A program made the position numbers and the translations under genes. This document shows positions 10,801 to 22,077 of a DNA stretch of 42,738 nucleotides, one piece after another (position 1 is the stretch's first letter; every line of letters begins with the position of its first letter). The notes beneath the pieces were generated by a model, which saw only the letters and a list, made by a program, of their open reading frames with translations, ran no database searches and was not told the origin of the DNA. This DNA comes from Aquificales bacterium. GTDB lineage: Bacteria; Aquificota; Aquificia; Aquificales; QOAS01. Location: positions 1-42,738 of the forward strand of contig DTXZ01000004.1 of NCBI GenBank assembly GCA_012962155.1, written 5' to 3'.

Positions 10801-12565
10801 CCGCCATTTGGTCACCGTCAAAGTCGGCGTTAAACGGTGGACAAACGAGGGGATGAAGTTTTATAGCTTTGCCTTCAACCAATACAGGTTCAAAGGCTTG
10901 AATAGAAGGTCGGTGAAGTGTTGGTGCCCTGTTTAGCAATACGGGGTGCTGTTTCACAACTTCTTCCAAACATTCCCACACTTCGGGAGCCTGCTCTCTA
11001 ACCAGACGCTTAGCCTGTTTTATGGAAGTTGCGTAGCCCTTTTCCTCCAGTCTTCTGTATAGGAAAGGTTTAAACAGCTCTAAAGCCATTATTTTGGGCA
11101 GACCGCACTGGTGCATTTTGAGTTCGGGCCCCACAACGATAACCGAACGTCCCGAATAATCTACCCTTTTACCCAGTAGGTTTTGCCTAAAGCGTCCTTG
11201 TTTCCCTTTGAGGTAATCGGCAAGGGACTTAAGGGGTCTCCTTTTGGAGGTTACAACTTTCCCCCTCTTACCGTTATCTATGAGGGCGTCCACCGCCTCT
11301 TGGAGCATTCTCTTTTCGTTTCGGATGATTATTTCGGGGGCGTCCAGTTCTATAAGCCTTTTTAGACGGTTATTTCTATTGATAACCCTTCTGTAAAGGT
11401 CGTTTAGGTCGGAAGTTGCGAATCTTCCACCCTCCAAGGGAACCAAAGGTCTCAGCTCGGGGGGAATTACGGGTAAAACGTCCAGAATCATCCACTCGGG
11501 GCGGTTACCCGAGTTGATGAAGCCTTCTATAAGTTGGAGTTTCCTTACGTAGTCTTTGATTTTGCTTTCGGGAAAGGCCTTTATTACCGCATGACGGACT
11601 TCCTCTTTAAGTTTTTCTATAATGGGTATCTCACTATTTTTTGTTCGGTAAAGTTCGTAAAGCTTTTCAAGGGCTTCTAAGCCCGTAACAAAATCCTCCG
11701 AAAGTTGTTCTTCCGCTATTTCACCGGTTTTGGGATTGAGCCACTTCTGACCGACAATAAGCCCGTCAAGGGTTTTGGGGTCGGAAGGTTCTATACCGTA
11801 ACGTTGGAAGTATGCGGCTATGGTTCGGACCATACGCTCGTAGAATTTGGGAAATTTCTCCCTGGTTTCGGAATTTAGGTCTTCCCAACTAAGGGAGTAG
11901 GGTTCTATAAGCTGCTTCAGTTTTTCCGCGAAGGCTTCAAGGTCTAATTTGGAGAGAACTTCCTTAATAATTTCAGCACCAATTCCCGCTACGTATTTAT
12001 CTTCCAATGAAAAGGCGTATTCGTTTTGGTAGGTATCCTCGTTTACTATGTGGAGTTTGACCCATTTGGTTTCCCCAAAATCGTTAAGCGGTATGGTTTT
12101 TTCATCCTTGGAAAACTCTTCGTTTTCTTCATCGTCTTGGGGATACTCTATTACAAGGTAGTTTTCAAAATATATAACCTTTTCCGCTTCTCTGGTAGAC
12201 ATATTTAGTAAGGAGGCTATCTTGGAGGGGGAGGATTTTAGAAACCATATATGGGATACGGGAGCGGCTAAATCTATGTGACCGAAACGCTCCCTTCTAA
12301 CGTAGCTTCTCGTAACTTCCACACCGCAACGGTCACAAACGGTTCCTTCAAATTTTTTTCCTTTATATTTACCGCAAAGACATTCGTAATCTTTAATGGG
12401 ACCGAAAATTTTTGCGCAAAATAGACCGTCCTTTTCCGGTTTTAAAGTTCTATAATTTAAGGTTTCGGGTTTTTTTACTTCTCCGTGAGACCAAGAGAGT
12501 ATCTCTTCGGGAGAAGCTATCATTAATTTAATCGCATCAAAGGGTAAAATTCCCTTTTTACCCAT
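7844..12565 (-). CDS. rpoC: DNA-directed RNA polymerase subunit beta'
   Basis: 1573 aa. [15 protein letters not shown] catalytic motif, N-terminal Cys4 zinc binder [59 protein letters not shown]. Confidence 0.98.
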   Translation of the reverse strand: MGKKGILPFDAIKLMIASPEEILSWSHGEVKKPETLNYRTLKPEKDGLFCAKIFGPIKDYECLCGKYKGKKFEGTVCDRCGVEVTRSYVRRERFGHIDLAAPVSHIWFLKSSPSKIASLLNMSTREAEKVIYFENYLVIEYPQDDEENEEFSKDEKTIPLNDFGETKWVKLHIVNEDTYQNEYAFSLEDKYVAGIGAEIIKEVLSKLDLEAFAEKLKQLIEPYSLSWEDLNSETREKFPKFYERMVRTIAAYFQRYGIEPSDPKTLDGLIVGQKWLNPKTGEIAEEQLSEDFVTGLEALEKLYELYRTKNSEIPIIEKLKEEVRHAVIKAFPESKIKDYVRKLQLIEGFINSGNRPEWMILDVLPVIPPELRPLVPLEGGRFATSDLNDLYRRVINRNNRLKRLIELDAPEIIIRNEKRMLQEAVDALIDNGKRGKVVTSKRRPLKSLADYLKGKQGRFRQNLLGKRVDYSGRSVIVVGPELKMHQCGLPKIMALELFKPFLYRRLEEKGYATSIKQAKRLVREQAPEVWECLEEVVKQHPVLLNRAPTLHRPSIQAFEPVLVEGKAIKLHPLVCPPFNADFDGDQMAVHVPLGIEPQLESYILMLSTQQVLSPAHGKPLTMPSQDMILGINYITQVIEGRPGEGKLFASPEEAIKAWELGKVDIHAKIKVRFDGKTIETTVGRILFNEILPEKYRKERGFVNQVLNKKNLGKLIYDVYKVVGNEETVNFLDRLKNLGFELSTKAAVSIGMDDIRVPKKKKEIVERAVLETEKIWEQYRKGIITNKERYNRIIDIWSRATEEITQEMFKEIEQTEIVYNGKTFPGTFNSIYMMAISGARGNKDQVRQLAGTRGLMAKHSGEFIETPIISSFKEGLSVLEYFISTYGARKGLADTALKTAQAGYLTRRLVDVAQEVRIVTEDCGTIKGITVEPIIEGGEEKVSIKERVFGRVAAADVKDPITGEVIVKAGELIDDEKAEQIQKAGIEKVKVRSVLTCEAKGGVCAKCYGMDLSNRKPVAVGEAVGIIAAQSIGEPGTQLTMRTFHIGGAATAEKIKSELIAENDGILKYHNVKYVVDRAGRKIVTSKQAQVYIVDKGNGRILERHPIPHGAILLAEEDREITKGTKIAEWNPFAEFIIAEVKGKLQLTDIIKDVTIKEERDPITGKISLVISFMKPKDAMLHTPRLTIVSEDGKEYVYDLPVNATLMVSRDKLKLVWKPCPTCSEAEGAEIQHQYLEPAEDIEVYPGDILARLPKETAKVKDIVGGLPKVEELFEARPPKNPAILSEIDGEVKIYEDADEIIIFNPFTKQTWSHKVAKDELILVKAGQMVRKGTPITDRTKAEIDGRVQMTSKGYKIVVYNRETGLEKEYFVPKGKMLLVKDGDRVQAGDPLTDGTPNPHEILRIKGVEELQKFLIKEIQMVYKLQGVDIHDKHFEIIIRQMLRKVRITDPGDSRFIVREIVDKEDFEEEIKRIKEVGGKLPKAEPVLVGITKAALHTKSWISAASFQETTKVLTDAACEGKIDELRGLKENVIIGNLVPVGTGEEIYSKVQVEPLSQEVGNRLFTEEGEQKAS

Positions 12566-12628
12566 TATGTTAAACCTCCAAAACTATCTAAATTTAGGTT
12601 GGAAAAAAGAGAAAAACAAAAGCATCGG

Positions 12629-15600
12629 TTAGAAAAGTTTCTTCTTATCCTCTTCCTCTTCGCGGATTTTAATCTGGTCGCAACCGACCGATTTTGCTTC
12701 GTCAAAGTTTATGCATCTAACGTCAAGGGCTAAACCTTTAAGTTCCCTAACCAATACCTTAAAGGATTCGGGCAATCCGGGTGTATATACATATTTACCG
12801 TTTACGATAGCCTCGTAAACCTTGGTTCTACCTTCAATGTCGTCGGATTTGACGGTGAGCATCTCTTGAAGCGTGTATGCAGCACCGTGGGCTTCCAGTG
12901 CCCAAACTTCCATTTCTCCGAGACGCTGACCACCGAATTGCGCCTTACCGCCAAGGGGCTGCTGGGTAACTAGCGAATACGGTCCCGTTGCCCTGGCGTG
13001 AATCTTGTCGTCTACCATGTGTATCAATTTGTTCATATACATATATCCGACGGTAACTTCCATATCAAAAGGTTCGCCCGTTCTACCATCATAGAGGGTT
13101 ACCTTACCGCTTTCGGACAATCCCGCCATTTTGAGGAGGGTTTTAATGTCCCTTTCGGTAGCCCCCTCAAATACGGGAGTGGCAATAGGTATTCCTTTTT
13201 TTGCATATTCTTTAACAACTTCCCTAAAGCTTTCGTCGTCTAGACTATCCAGCCATTCCTTTATCTCCTTTTGCATTTTGCCGTCCCTGTCGCCAACGGC
13301 GTATATTTCAACTATCCGTTTGGTTATCTCCTCTTGGCTAAAGCCATTTTGGAGCATTTCGCCCAGTTGTTCTCCCAACTTCTTGGCGGCGAAGCCAAGG
13401 TGGGTTTCCAAGATCTGTCCGATATTCATACGGGAGGGAACACCCAGGGGGTTGAGAACTATATCAACCGGTGTTCCGTCTTCAAGGAAAGGCATATCTT
13501 CAACGGGCAATACCACCGAGATGACACCCTTGTTTCCGTGGCGACCGGCCATTTTGTCTCCGACTTTAATCTTCCTCTTTTGGGCTATGTAGATTTTCAC
13601 CAAGGTGTTCACACCGGGTTTTAAACCGCCCTTTTCAAGCTGTTTCCTTTTCTCCTCGTATATCCTATCGAGGACGCGGGTTTGGAGTTTAAACCTCTCG
13701 GTAATCTCCTCTACCTTCTTAAGGACTTCCTCCTCTTTTATAAACTTCTTTGGATTAAGGCTGATAACGGGTAACACCCTATTTATGTTTTCTTCGGTTA
13801 TCTTCTCACCCTTTTTGAGCAGGACTGCATTTCCAACCTTAAGGTCTTCCTCTATAGTTAGGCCTACCAGCAGTTCCTTTAGGACTATGTTTCTACCTTC
13901 CAAAAGAAGTTTCTTTTTTTCTTCGTATTCCTTTTCTAGTTTTTCCCTTTCCTCCCTTATAACATCCTGGGCGAGTTTATTCTTTGAGGCCTGGTCTTTC
14001 CTTGTAAATACCTTAACGTCTATAACTATACCTTCCAATCCGGGAGGACATCTAAGCGATACGTCTTTAACATCTTTTGTTTTTTCCCCAAATACCGCCT
14101 GCAAAAGTTTCTCCTCGGGGGTTAGTTGTCCTTCCTCTTTGGGTGCTACTTTACCTACCAAAATGTCTCCCGGTTTTACATAAGTTCCCACCTTTACTAT
14201 TCCGTATTCGTCTAAGTGGGCTACAGCCTTTTCGCCCACACCGGGAATGTTACGGGTTATTATTTCATCCCCCAATTTGGTTTCCCTGGCTTCTACTTCC
14301 AATTCCTCTATATGGATGGAGGTATATACATCTTCCTTAACAAGTCGCTCGGAAATAACTATCGCGTCCTCAAAGTTGTAACCCCTCCAAGGCATAAAGG
14401 CCACGAGGACGTCCTTTCCTAGAGCCAATTCCCCCCTTTCGGTAGAGTAACCATCCGCTATAACTTCTCCTTTTTCAACCTTCTGTCCGGGACGTACGAG
14501 GGGTTTTTGGTTTAAACATGTATCTTGGTTCGTTCTTTGGAACTTTTTAAGTTCGTAAATATCGATACCGAGGTCGTTGGGGTCGTCAAAGTTAATCTCT
14601 TCACGGTTTACCCTGATTATTATCCTTCTGGAGTTAGCCTCTTCGACTACCCCTCCCCTCTTGGCAACCACTACAGCGTGGGAATCCCTGGCAACAACCT
14701 TTTCCATTCCCGTTCCCACTAAGGGAGAGCTAGTCTTTATGAGGGGGACCGCCTGACGTTGCATATTGGACCCCATCAAAGCCCTATTTGCGTCGTCGTG
14801 TTCCAAGAACGGAATCAGCGACGATGAAGGAGATACAACCTGTTTGGGAGATACGTCCATATAGTCTATCTGTTTGGGGTTGTTTATTATATGGATATCG
14901 CTCTTCCACCTTACGAGGATTCGGTCAGAAATTATATTACCCTCTTCGTCGGTGGGAGAGTATTGGGCTATAAATTTATCTTCCTCTTCGTAAGCGGCGA
15001 GCCATTCTACCTCGTTGGTAACTTTACCGTCTTTAACTTTCCTATAGGGGGTTATTAGAAAACCGTATTCGTTCAGTTGGGCAAATACGGTGGGAGAGGT
15101 TACCAAACCGATATTTTGACCTTCGGGAGTTTCTATTGGACAAATCCTACCGTAGTGGGAGGGGTGAACGTCCCTTATTTCAAACTTCGCACTTTCCCTG
15201 GTCAGTCCGCCGGGCCCCAAAGCGGACAGACGCCTTTTATGGGTTAGACCCGTCAAGGGGTTGGTGTGGTCCAAGTATTGGGAAAGTTGTCCCGTTTTCA
15301 AAAAGTCCATTATGGTGGAGGTAATGTGACGGGGGTTTATAAGGTCCTGGGGTCTTAGGTCGGGGTTTCCTATATTGACGATATTGGCCTTGTCCCTGAA
15401 TCCCCTTTCCATACGGGCAACGCCCATACGGGCTTGGGCTTCTAAGAGTTCGCCAACGGGTCTAACCCTACGGTTTCCAAGGTGGGCTACGCTATCGGTT
15501 TTATCCCTTTCAAATCTTAGGTCTATAAGTTTTTTAACAATGGCTACCAAATCGTACCATTGCAGGAAGCGGGCTTCCTCTTCCGTATAGTCCTTTACGG

Positions 15601-17167
15601 GTATGGAATTAACACCCACATTAAAGAGTTTTTCAGCCAACTCTCTGGTAACCCTTGTTCCCTCTTTGTAAACCTCTCCGTTTACCTCTATATCTTGGGC
15701 CAACGCCAAGGGAGGGATTTTGTCCAATAGTTCTAGGTCCTGGGGTTTTAGCTCTTTGGGTAACTTGTGAACCCTTGCGTTGAGTTTAACCCTACCTACA
15801 TGGGAGAGGTCGTATCTGTGAAGGTCGGCAAAGTAAGCCCTCCAGTAGTTTCTAGCCCTCTCCGCAAGGTTTTCAAAGGTTAAGGTGATAGGCTCCAAGG
15901 GGCGGAGTTTCTTGTAGATCTCAATTTTTGCGTAATCGGAAAATCCAAACCTTGCGGGAACCCTAACGGGAGAAGCGTTTTCGGGAGATCTTACCGAGGT
16001 TTCCTTTATTACCGTTTCCAAAGGTATTTTTGCCCAAGGGGATTTGGTTGCTTCCTGATTGGAAACCGCCGTTATGTAAACGATTTCATACCTATCGTCG
16101 GAAAGAAGTCTTTTGAGCTTCCCAGTATTTTCAATAAAGCGCTCCTCAATAAACTCCTCCTCCGTTTGGGTATCCTGAACAAAGGCTTTATAGCGGATTA
16201 ATGCAAAGAGGTTGTAGCCTTCCAGCTCCTCAAGGGTAAATTCCTCGCCGGTCTCCGCATCAACAAAGGCACCGTCTTGGAAATAAAGTTTTTTAGTTCC
16301 GGGATAGAACTGTTTTAGAATATCGTAGGCGGTTTCCAATCCCCAGGCTCTAAAAACCAGCGACCCGCTGAGTTTTTTCTTATTTAGCCTTGCGTAAAAC
16401 TCGTCCGAAGTGGAGGTTAATTCAAACTCAACCCTTATACCCTTATCGCTAACTACCGAACCCCTGTAAATTTTTCTCGAAATGGGACCTTCTTTAGCCC
16501 TATCTTCCTTAATTTCGTAAAACAGTCCGGGAGACCTTATCAGTTGGTTAATAATTATTCTTTCTGTTCCGTTGGTTATAAAGGTCCCCTCTTCAGTCAT
16601 GAGGGGAACTTCCCCGAAGTAAACCTTCTTGGGGGGTCTAACCCACCATTTAACACCCTCTTCGTCAACTTCTATTTGACCCTTTCCTTTTGGAGGGATA
16701 AAGTTTTCGTCATCTACCCTGGTTGCAACCTGAAGTAAAACCCTCAGCGGAGCGGAATAGGTAAGACCTTTTTCTTTACATTCTTTGGGTGTATAAGGTT
16801 TTTTCCAAACGAGGTATATCCTTTTGTTTTCTTTCTCCAAACAACGGGGGCATATTTCACCGGGACCACCCAATTCGGTTTCCCCGGGTTTATATCCGCA
16901 AACGGGACATTCCCAATCCCCTATTTCGTAACCCAAATATCTAAGTTCAACCCTTTCGTTGGGGTCCCTAAGGGGGAAGGTTACCCTAAAGAGGTTTTCC
17001 AAACCGGTACGTTTTCTCTGGTTGGAATTTACGTGGTCTTGCAAGAACCTTTTATAGGAATCCTTAGGTATCTTCAGCAGGTATGGTATGGGAACCAAAG
17101 TTTCCTTGGATCCGAAAAATTTCCTGGGAAGGGCTTCATTGGGTTTGAATTTCCTTTTTTCGGTCAT
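12629..17167 (-). CDS. rpoB: DNA-directed RNA polymerase subunit beta
   Basis: About 1512 aa from ATG 17167, which is preceded by GAGGGG SD; the ORF track extends to 17185. [65 protein letters not shown]. Confidence 0.98.
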   Translation of the reverse strand: MTEKRKFKPNEALPRKFFGSKETLVPIPYLLKIPKDSYKRFLQDHVNSNQRKRTGLENLFRVTFPLRDPNERVELRYLGYEIGDWECPVCGYKPGETELGGPGEICPRCLEKENKRIYLVWKKPYTPKECKEKGLTYSAPLRVLLQVATRVDDENFIPPKGKGQIEVDEEGVKWWVRPPKKVYFGEVPLMTEEGTFITNGTERIIINQLIRSPGLFYEIKEDRAKEGPISRKIYRGSVVSDKGIRVEFELTSTSDEFYARLNKKKLSGSLVFRAWGLETAYDILKQFYPGTKKLYFQDGAFVDAETGEEFTLEELEGYNLFALIRYKAFVQDTQTEEEFIEERFIENTGKLKRLLSDDRYEIVYITAVSNQEATKSPWAKIPLETVIKETSVRSPENASPVRVPARFGFSDYAKIEIYKKLRPLEPITLTFENLAERARNYWRAYFADLHRYDLSHVGRVKLNARVHKLPKELKPQDLELLDKIPPLALAQDIEVNGEVYKEGTRVTRELAEKLFNVGVNSIPVKDYTEEEARFLQWYDLVAIVKKLIDLRFERDKTDSVAHLGNRRVRPVGELLEAQARMGVARMERGFRDKANIVNIGNPDLRPQDLINPRHITSTIMDFLKTGQLSQYLDHTNPLTGLTHKRRLSALGPGGLTRESAKFEIRDVHPSHYGRICPIETPEGQNIGLVTSPTVFAQLNEYGFLITPYRKVKDGKVTNEVEWLAAYEEEDKFIAQYSPTDEEGNIISDRILVRWKSDIHIINNPKQIDYMDVSPKQVVSPSSSLIPFLEHDDANRALMGSNMQRQAVPLIKTSSPLVGTGMEKVVARDSHAVVVAKRGGVVEEANSRRIIIRVNREEINFDDPNDLGIDIYELKKFQRTNQDTCLNQKPLVRPGQKVEKGEVIADGYSTERGELALGKDVLVAFMPWRGYNFEDAIVISERLVKEDVYTSIHIEELEVEARETKLGDEIITRNIPGVGEKAVAHLDEYGIVKVGTYVKPGDILVGKVAPKEEGQLTPEEKLLQAVFGEKTKDVKDVSLRCPPGLEGIVIDVKVFTRKDQASKNKLAQDVIREEREKLEKEYEEKKKLLLEGRNIVLKELLVGLTIEEDLKVGNAVLLKKGEKITEENINRVLPVISLNPKKFIKEEEVLKKVEEITERFKLQTRVLDRIYEEKRKQLEKGGLKPGVNTLVKIYIAQKRKIKVGDKMAGRHGNKGVISVVLPVEDMPFLEDGTPVDIVLNPLGVPSRMNIGQILETHLGFAAKKLGEQLGEMLQNGFSQEEITKRIVEIYAVGDRDGKMQKEIKEWLDSLDDESFREVVKEYAKKGIPIATPVFEGATERDIKTLLKMAGLSESGKVTLYDGRTGEPFDMEVTVGYMYMNKLIHMVDDKIHARATGPYSLVTQQPLGGKAQFGGQRLGEMEVWALEAHGAAYTLQEMLTVKSDDIEGRTKVYEAIVNGKYVYTPGLPESFKVLVRELKGLALDVRCINFDEAKSVGCDQIKIREEEEDKKKLF

Positions 17168-17206
17168 ATTATTATTACCCCTCATGGTTAAAAGTGCAAC
17201 CTATTA

Positions 17207-17236
17207 ATTATAAACCGCGAAAGGGGGAGATTTCAA
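17207..17236 (-). promoter_or_regulatory. Sigma-70-type promoter for rpoBC
   Basis: On the minus strand TTGAAA (17236-17231), 18-nt spacer, TATAAT (17212-17207). It lies between the fliP stop and the rpoB start. Confidence 0.6.
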
Positions 17237-17240
17237 GAGA

Positions 17241-17927
17241 CTACGGCAAATTGGGTATATGGTAACTCTTTACCAAAGTTTTTGCCAATAGTTCCCAACC
17301 GTTGATTAGCACAAAGAGGATAATCTTCAACGGTAGCGATATAACCGTAGGCGGAAGCATAAATATACCCAACCCTATGAGGATTGTTGCGACCACTATA
17401 TCTATTACCAAAAAGGGTAAATAAAGGAGAAAAACTATCTCAAATGCTGTTTTTATTTCGCTAACCATATAGGCGGGAATAAGAACCCTCCAGGGTATCT
17501 TTTCCGGAACCCTATCCTCTTTTGGCAAGTTTGCCAGATCCATAAACACTTTTAAGGAACTTTTTTGGGTATTGTAGAGCATAAAAGTCCTTATCGGAGC
17601 GCCCGTCCTCTTTATAAACTCCTCATCGGTAATTTCATTTTTTATGTAGGGAACGAAGGCGTTGTTATATATCTTTTGAAAAATCGGATACATAATGAAG
17701 AAGGTTAAAAATAGGGCTAAGGAAATTATTACCTGATTGGGAGGAATGGTGGGCGTTCCTATCGCCTGTCTTATCAGGGCCAAAACTATAACTATACGGA
17801 CAAAGGATGTAAACATTATCAATAGGGAAGGGGCTAGGGATAAAAGGGTTAGAAGGAGAAGCAATTTTATAGGGGTAGCTAATTTAACCCCTTCGGTTGT
17901 CAGTTGAACAGTTACATCTCCCGCCAT
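17241..17927 (-). CDS. fliP: Flagellar type III secretion export-gate protein FliP
   Basis: 228 aa. LLTLLSLAPSLLIMFTSFVRIVIVLALIRQAIGTPTIPPNQVIISLALFLTFFIMYP is a classic FliP signature. Confidence 0.96.
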   Translation of the reverse strand: MAGDVTVQLTTEGVKLATPIKLLLLLTLLSLAPSLLIMFTSFVRIVIVLALIRQAIGTPTIPPNQVIISLALFLTFFIMYPIFQKIYNNAFVPYIKNEITDEEFIKRTGAPIRTFMLYNTQKSSLKVFMDLANLPKEDRVPEKIPWRVLIPAYMVSEIKTAFEIVFLLYLPFLVIDIVVATILIGLGIFMLPPTVISLPLKIILFVLINGWELLAKTLVKSYHIPNLP

Positions 17928-17932
17928 AGGTT

Positions 17933-18232
17933 TTAATCTCCGATTTTAGAAATTTTTACAAAACCTCCGCCTTTCGAATATCCCCAAACCTCAAAGTGGG
18001 TTCCCTTCGGAGTTTTGACCTCAACGAAGATTAAATAACCTTCCCCCATAAAGGGGAGAACCTTTAAAATCCTTACCGATTGGTTGGGAGAAAGCTGAAT
18101 TTCTCCCTTTGTTAGGAATATCACGTTTCCATACTTTTTACGGAAAAGCCAAAAGATACCGCCTAAGGTAAGGAGGAATACTATCAGCCCCGCGTAGATG
18201 TATAAAAAAAGAGAACTGTCAAAGGGCATAGG
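17933..18232 (-). CDS. fliO: FliO-like flagellar biosynthetic membrane protein
   Basis: Small single-TM protein directly upstream of fliP. Start chosen at MPFDSSLFLYIYAG; the ORF track extends to 18253. Called mainly by position and topology. Confidence 0.65.
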   Translation of the reverse strand, partial: PMPFDSSLFLYIYAGLIVFLLTLGGIFWLFRKKYGNVIFLTKGEIQLSPNQSVRILKVLPFMGEGYLIFVEVKTPKGTHFEVWGYSKGGGFVKISKIGD

Positions 18233-18233
18233 C

Positions 18234-18758
18234 CTACATAGTTTGTACCACAAATTGGGTGAAGTATACCGCTTTAATACCGCCTTCGGGAAGTAGAGCG
18301 TTTAACCTTTTGAGGAGTTCTATTTTTAACCTCTCCCTTCCTTCGGGAGTTCTTACATCTCTGTAATACTTGCTGCTTATGAGGTCGTTTATCGCATCTT
18401 TTATGGCGGGCATCATTTGGTTTACATCGTTTTGAACCTTTTCGTTCATAACCTCTAGGGTTACAGAAACTTTTACAAATCTTTGAACGTCGGTATCGGC
18501 CAGATTAACCACGAATTCGCCAACGTCGATAAATATCCCAGGCTTGGAAAGTTCCTCCAATTCCGGTGGGGGCTTGGGTTTTTCCTCCGTTGCGTTTTCA
18601 GTAGCGTTGACATTCTCTTGGGGAGGAGTCTTTTTTAGCAAAAAGAAATAGGCCGCGGCACCACCACCCCCCAAAATAAGGAGTAGGGGAAAGCCGAGAA
18701 GTAAAAGTTTTTTCTTTCCTCCTCCTTGTGCAGCTTCTTTCTTTTGTTCTTCCGCCAT
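18234..18758 (-). CDS. fliL: Flagellar basal-body-associated protein FliL
   Basis: 174 aa. N-terminal TM, FIDVGEFVVNLADTDVQRFVKVSVTLEV, IKDAINDLISSKYYRDVRTPEGRERLKIELLKRLNALLP. Confidence 0.93.
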   Translation of the reverse strand: MAEEQKKEAAQGGGKKKLLLLGFPLLLILGGGGAAAYFFLLKKTPPQENVNATENATEEKPKPPPELEELSKPGIFIDVGEFVVNLADTDVQRFVKVSVTLEVMNEKVQNDVNQMMPAIKDAINDLISSKYYRDVRTPEGRERLKIELLKRLNALLPEGGIKAVYFTQFVVQTM

Positions 18759-18771
18759 ACCTTAACCTCTA

Positions 18772-20427
18772 TTAACGTTTTAGATTTATAGTTGTATCCA
18801 TAATAGTCTGTCCCGTCTGGATAACCTTTGCATTAGCCTGATAGGCTTTTTCCGCGGTAATCATGTTAATCATCTCTTCCGTTATATCTACATTGGATAA
18901 TTCCAAAGCTCCAGCCCTAATTTTTGCACTAGCACCCGCATATTCAATTAACGGTTGAACTGTTGAAAGGGTTGTAAATATATTGGAACCCTTGGGCATA
19001 AGGGCCTGTTTATCTCTAAAGTAAGCCAATTGAAGCCTATATATGGTTTTGGAAACCCCATTACTGTAAAGGGCCGTAATTGTTCCATCTTCTCCGATGG
19101 AGAGACCGGTAAACCTTCCCGCGCCGTAACCATCTTGGTTGTAGCCCAACGAAAATTCTACGGGATATTGTGTTAGACCATTTAGGTCTACCTCTTTTAA
19201 AAGAAGTTTGTCCCGAAGTGTTTGGGGAAGTTGGGTTAAATCTATACCGATTCTGCTATAATCGGGTTGGATTTTCCCATCTTTAAAGTGTAAAATAGCG
19301 TAAACTTCATCGTTTTCTTTATCTACATCGTTCGTTAGAGGGTTTTTTATTACCTTGTTTGTTGTGTTTAAAACGTTATAAACTTCATGGTCGTTAACTT
19401 TTAAAAGAACAAAGGTTTCCCAGTAATCTTCAACGGTAGCGGCTTGTATAGTTTTATAATTGGTTAATTTGTTATTGGTATCCAAAGTTACTTCATAAAT
19501 GTCTCCCGTATTTTGGTTTTTTGCTACAATATGCGGTTTATTATTTTTGTCAAGATACCAATAAACCTCATATTTATCGCTACCATAAACGACATCTCGG
19601 GCTATTAGAACCGCATTATCCGGTAAAGAAGTTAATGTTGTAGATGTGGCTACCTTAGTTTTGTAATAGGAATTATCATTTGGATTGAAATATACAAAAT
19701 GGTTATTACCTATATCGTCCTTGGCTACAAAGGTATAGTAGTGATTTCCGTTATTATCGTAAAGTTTGGGATTCAGTTTTTTCATATAGATGGAAACGTC
19801 TTTAGTTTGCCCATCGGTTGTATAAATTTTAACGGTATAAACGATATTAAAACTTTGGGCGTTATTGGGGTCAAAGTCTACAGTCGGAGTAGTTCCCCTG
19901 GGGTCTAAATTGGAGCCATCCTGGGTATAAATTTTCTCCGTAGCCTTTGGCTCTAAAATTGAGTCTACGGTTACAGGTTCCAACTTATTAGTTGTATAAC
20001 TAAGTCCCAAAACCTTTAATCCACTGCTGTGAACCAGATACATAACCTCTTTTCCGTGTTTTTCTCCGCCGGCAAAGGTTAGTTGTCCGTCACGGGAATA
20101 GTATTTAACCCCGTTGTTGTCTTCTAGTATTAAAAATCCGTCACCCTCTATTGCTATATCCGTATTGACTCCGGTTGTCTTAAAGGATCCCAAGGAGAAA
20201 TCCCTTAGGGTGTGGCCGAGGGTTACACCTCCACCAAAGGTTATATTGGAAACCGTCCCCGTTGTGGGTTGATACTGCATAATGTTTTGCAATACAATAT
20301 CCTGAAAGATAGGTTTGGATTTCTTAAAACCGATAGTATTGGCGTTCGCTATATTATCGGCGGTGATGTCTAACCACCCGCGGGAACTTTTTATACCCGT
20401 TATCGCTGTAAAGAAAGACCTTAACAT
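18772..20427 (-). CDS. flgE: Flagellar hook protein FlgE
   Basis: 551 aa. N-terminus MLRSFFTAITGIKSSRGWLDITADNIANANTIGFKKS; C-terminus LELSNVDITEEMINMITAEKAYQANAKVIQTGQTIMDTTINLKR. Confidence 0.9.
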   Translation of the reverse strand: MLRSFFTAITGIKSSRGWLDITADNIANANTIGFKKSKPIFQDIVLQNIMQYQPTTGTVSNITFGGGVTLGHTLRDFSLGSFKTTGVNTDIAIEGDGFLILEDNNGVKYYSRDGQLTFAGGEKHGKEVMYLVHSSGLKVLGLSYTTNKLEPVTVDSILEPKATEKIYTQDGSNLDPRGTTPTVDFDPNNAQSFNIVYTVKIYTTDGQTKDVSIYMKKLNPKLYDNNGNHYYTFVAKDDIGNNHFVYFNPNDNSYYKTKVATSTTLTSLPDNAVLIARDVVYGSDKYEVYWYLDKNNKPHIVAKNQNTGDIYEVTLDTNNKLTNYKTIQAATVEDYWETFVLLKVNDHEVYNVLNTTNKVIKNPLTNDVDKENDEVYAILHFKDGKIQPDYSRIGIDLTQLPQTLRDKLLLKEVDLNGLTQYPVEFSLGYNQDGYGAGRFTGLSIGEDGTITALYSNGVSKTIYRLQLAYFRDKQALMPKGSNIFTTLSTVQPLIEYAGASAKIRAGALELSNVDITEEMINMITAEKAYQANAKVIQTGQTIMDTTINLKR

Positions 20428-20438
20428 ACCAAGCCCCC

Positions 20439-20467
20439 TTTATATTGAAGATTATAATCTTTGTCAA
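20439..20467 (-). promoter_or_regulatory. Sigma-70-type promoter for the flgE-fliL-fliO-fliP operon
   Basis: On the minus strand TTGACA (20467-20462), 17-nt spacer, TATAAA (20444-20439). A perfect 14-bp palindrome AAGATTATAATCTT (20448-20461) occupies most of the spacer. Confidence 0.6.
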
Positions 20468-20506
20468 AGAACCTCCCGAAAATATTTAACCGTTTAACGG
20501 TTTTCT

Positions 20507-21148
20507 ATGGAAACGTTAATTTCCGTTTGCGAAATATATCCAACCATTCAAGGTGAAGGTTTTTTGGTAGGTTCACCGATAACCCTCTTAAGGTTTCAAG
20601 GTTGCAATATATACTGCCAGTGGTGTGATACTAAATATGCCATCCCCTTTAGGGAGGAGGTGAAAGTTCCCCTAAAAGAGGTTTTAAAAAAAATTGCCCA
20701 AATAGGCAGAAAACACATATTAATTACCGGTGGAGAGCCCTTTGCCCATCCCGTTTTGGGGGATTTTTGTCAAATCCTCATGAAGGAGGGGTATTTCGTG
20801 CAGATAGAAACCAACGGGACCATTTGGCAATCGGTTTTTGAAAAACTTCCCAGGGAGGGTTTTTATATAAGCCTTTCTCCAAAATATTCGGTAAATTACA
20901 AAATAGACCCCAAGTTTTCCCAGTTTGCGGACGAACTAAAAATGGTAGTTGACGAACATCTAACCTTGGACGTTATATTAAAAGAGGAATTTCTCCCCCT
21001 TGTCAAGGGGAAAAAACTCATTCTCCAACCGGAGGGAAACAAAGAGGAAAACCTGAAAAGGGCTTTAAACCTTTTAGACCAACTCCTAAAGATGGGTTTT
21101 TACGCCCGAATAATCCCCCAAATGCACAAACTTATTAATCTCCCTTGA
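20507..21148 (+). CDS. queE: 7-carboxy-7-deazaguanine synthase (radical SAM)
   Basis: 213 aa. SVCEIYPTIQGEGFLVGSPITLLRFQGCNIYCQWCDTKYA with cluster-binding Cys residues; ITGGEPF. Confidence 0.93.
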   Translation: METLISVCEIYPTIQGEGFLVGSPITLLRFQGCNIYCQWCDTKYAIPFREEVKVPLKEVLKKIAQIGRKHILITGGEPFAHPVLGDFCQILMKEGYFVQIETNGTIWQSVFEKLPREGFYISLSPKYSVNYKIDPKFSQFADELKMVVDEHLTLDVILKEEFLPLVKGKKLILQPEGNKEENLKRALNLLDQLLKMGFYARIIPQMHKLINLP

Positions 21149-22040
21149 GGGTTATCTCCGTTCCCACCCCTTCGTCGGTAAAGATTTCTAGGAGAATTGA
21201 GTGGGAAAGTCTCCCGTCTATTATGTGGACCTTCCCAACGCCCCCCTTGAGGGCGGAAACTGCGGAACGCACTTTCGGTATCATTCCTCCCCCTATAGTC
21301 CCGTCCTTTATAAGTTCCTCCACTTGGGTGTCTTTTAATTTCTTTATAAGGTTTCCATTTTTGTCTTTAACCCCTTCGGTGTCGGTCAGATAAATTAGTT
21401 TTTCCGCCCTAAGGGCCTTGGCAACTTCCGCAGCGGCTATGTCCGCATTTATGTTATAGGCTTCCCCTCTCTCCCCTACACCTATAGGGGCTATAACGGG
21501 GATGTAATTTTTCTCCAAAAGGGTTTTTATCGGTTCGGTATTAACCCGTTCAACTTCTCCCACCAATCCTATATCTCCCGAAGGGGGTTTTATCCCCAAT
21601 TTTTCGCTAAAGTAGGAGCTATCTATTTTTTTAGCCTTTAAAAGTCTCCCATCCCTTCCCGAAAGGCCCACCGCGTAGATTTTTTCTCCCGAGTGTTTAT
21701 TTATAAGGGCTACTATGTCCTTGTTAATATCTCCGCTTAAAACCATTTCAACTATATGCATAACCTCTTCGGTGGTTTTTCTCAGTCCTCCAACGAATTC
21801 CACAGAAATTCCCAACTTTTTTAGCATTTCATTTATATGCTTTCCCCCTCCGTGGACTATAACGGGATTGATACCTACCAATTTTAGGAGGACCACATCC
21901 CTTGCAAAGGTTTCCCTAAGTTCCTCATTTACCATTGCGGAACCGCCGTATTTGATAACGAAGGTTTGTCCCCGAAATTTCCTAATATAGGGAAGGGCTT
22001 CCAAGAGAACTTCCGCTTTTTTTATGAGTTTTTCAACCAT
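21135..22040 (-). CDS. argB: Acetylglutamate kinase
   Basis: 301 aa. FVIKYGGSAM, PVIVHGGGKHINEML, YNINADIAAAEVAKALRAEKLIYLTDTEGV, GGMIPKVRSA. Confidence 0.97.
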   Translation of the reverse strand: MVEKLIKKAEVLLEALPYIRKFRGQTFVIKYGGSAMVNEELRETFARDVVLLKLVGINPVIVHGGGKHINEMLKKLGISVEFVGGLRKTTEEVMHIVEMVLSGDINKDIVALINKHSGEKIYAVGLSGRDGRLLKAKKIDSSYFSEKLGIKPPSGDIGLVGEVERVNTEPIKTLLEKNYIPVIAPIGVGERGEAYNINADIAAAEVAKALRAEKLIYLTDTEGVKDKNGNLIKKLKDTQVEELIKDGTIGGGMIPKVRSAVSALKGGVGKVHIIDGRLSHSILLEIFTDEGVGTEITLKGD

Positions 22041-22077
22041 TAAGGGTATATTTTGGGGAAAAGGGAAACAAAAGAGG

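Noticed and set aside
13605-14183. 192-aa plus-strand ORF inside rpoB
   Set aside because: Antisense to a strongly supported essential gene; Ser/Phe-rich composition typical of the reverse frame of a Lys/Glu-rich protein; no recognisable domain.
7920-17000. Many other 60-150-aa plus-strand ORFs opposite rpoC and rpoB
   Set aside because: Shadow ORFs from codon usage that avoids reverse-strand stops; no RBS or domain evidence.
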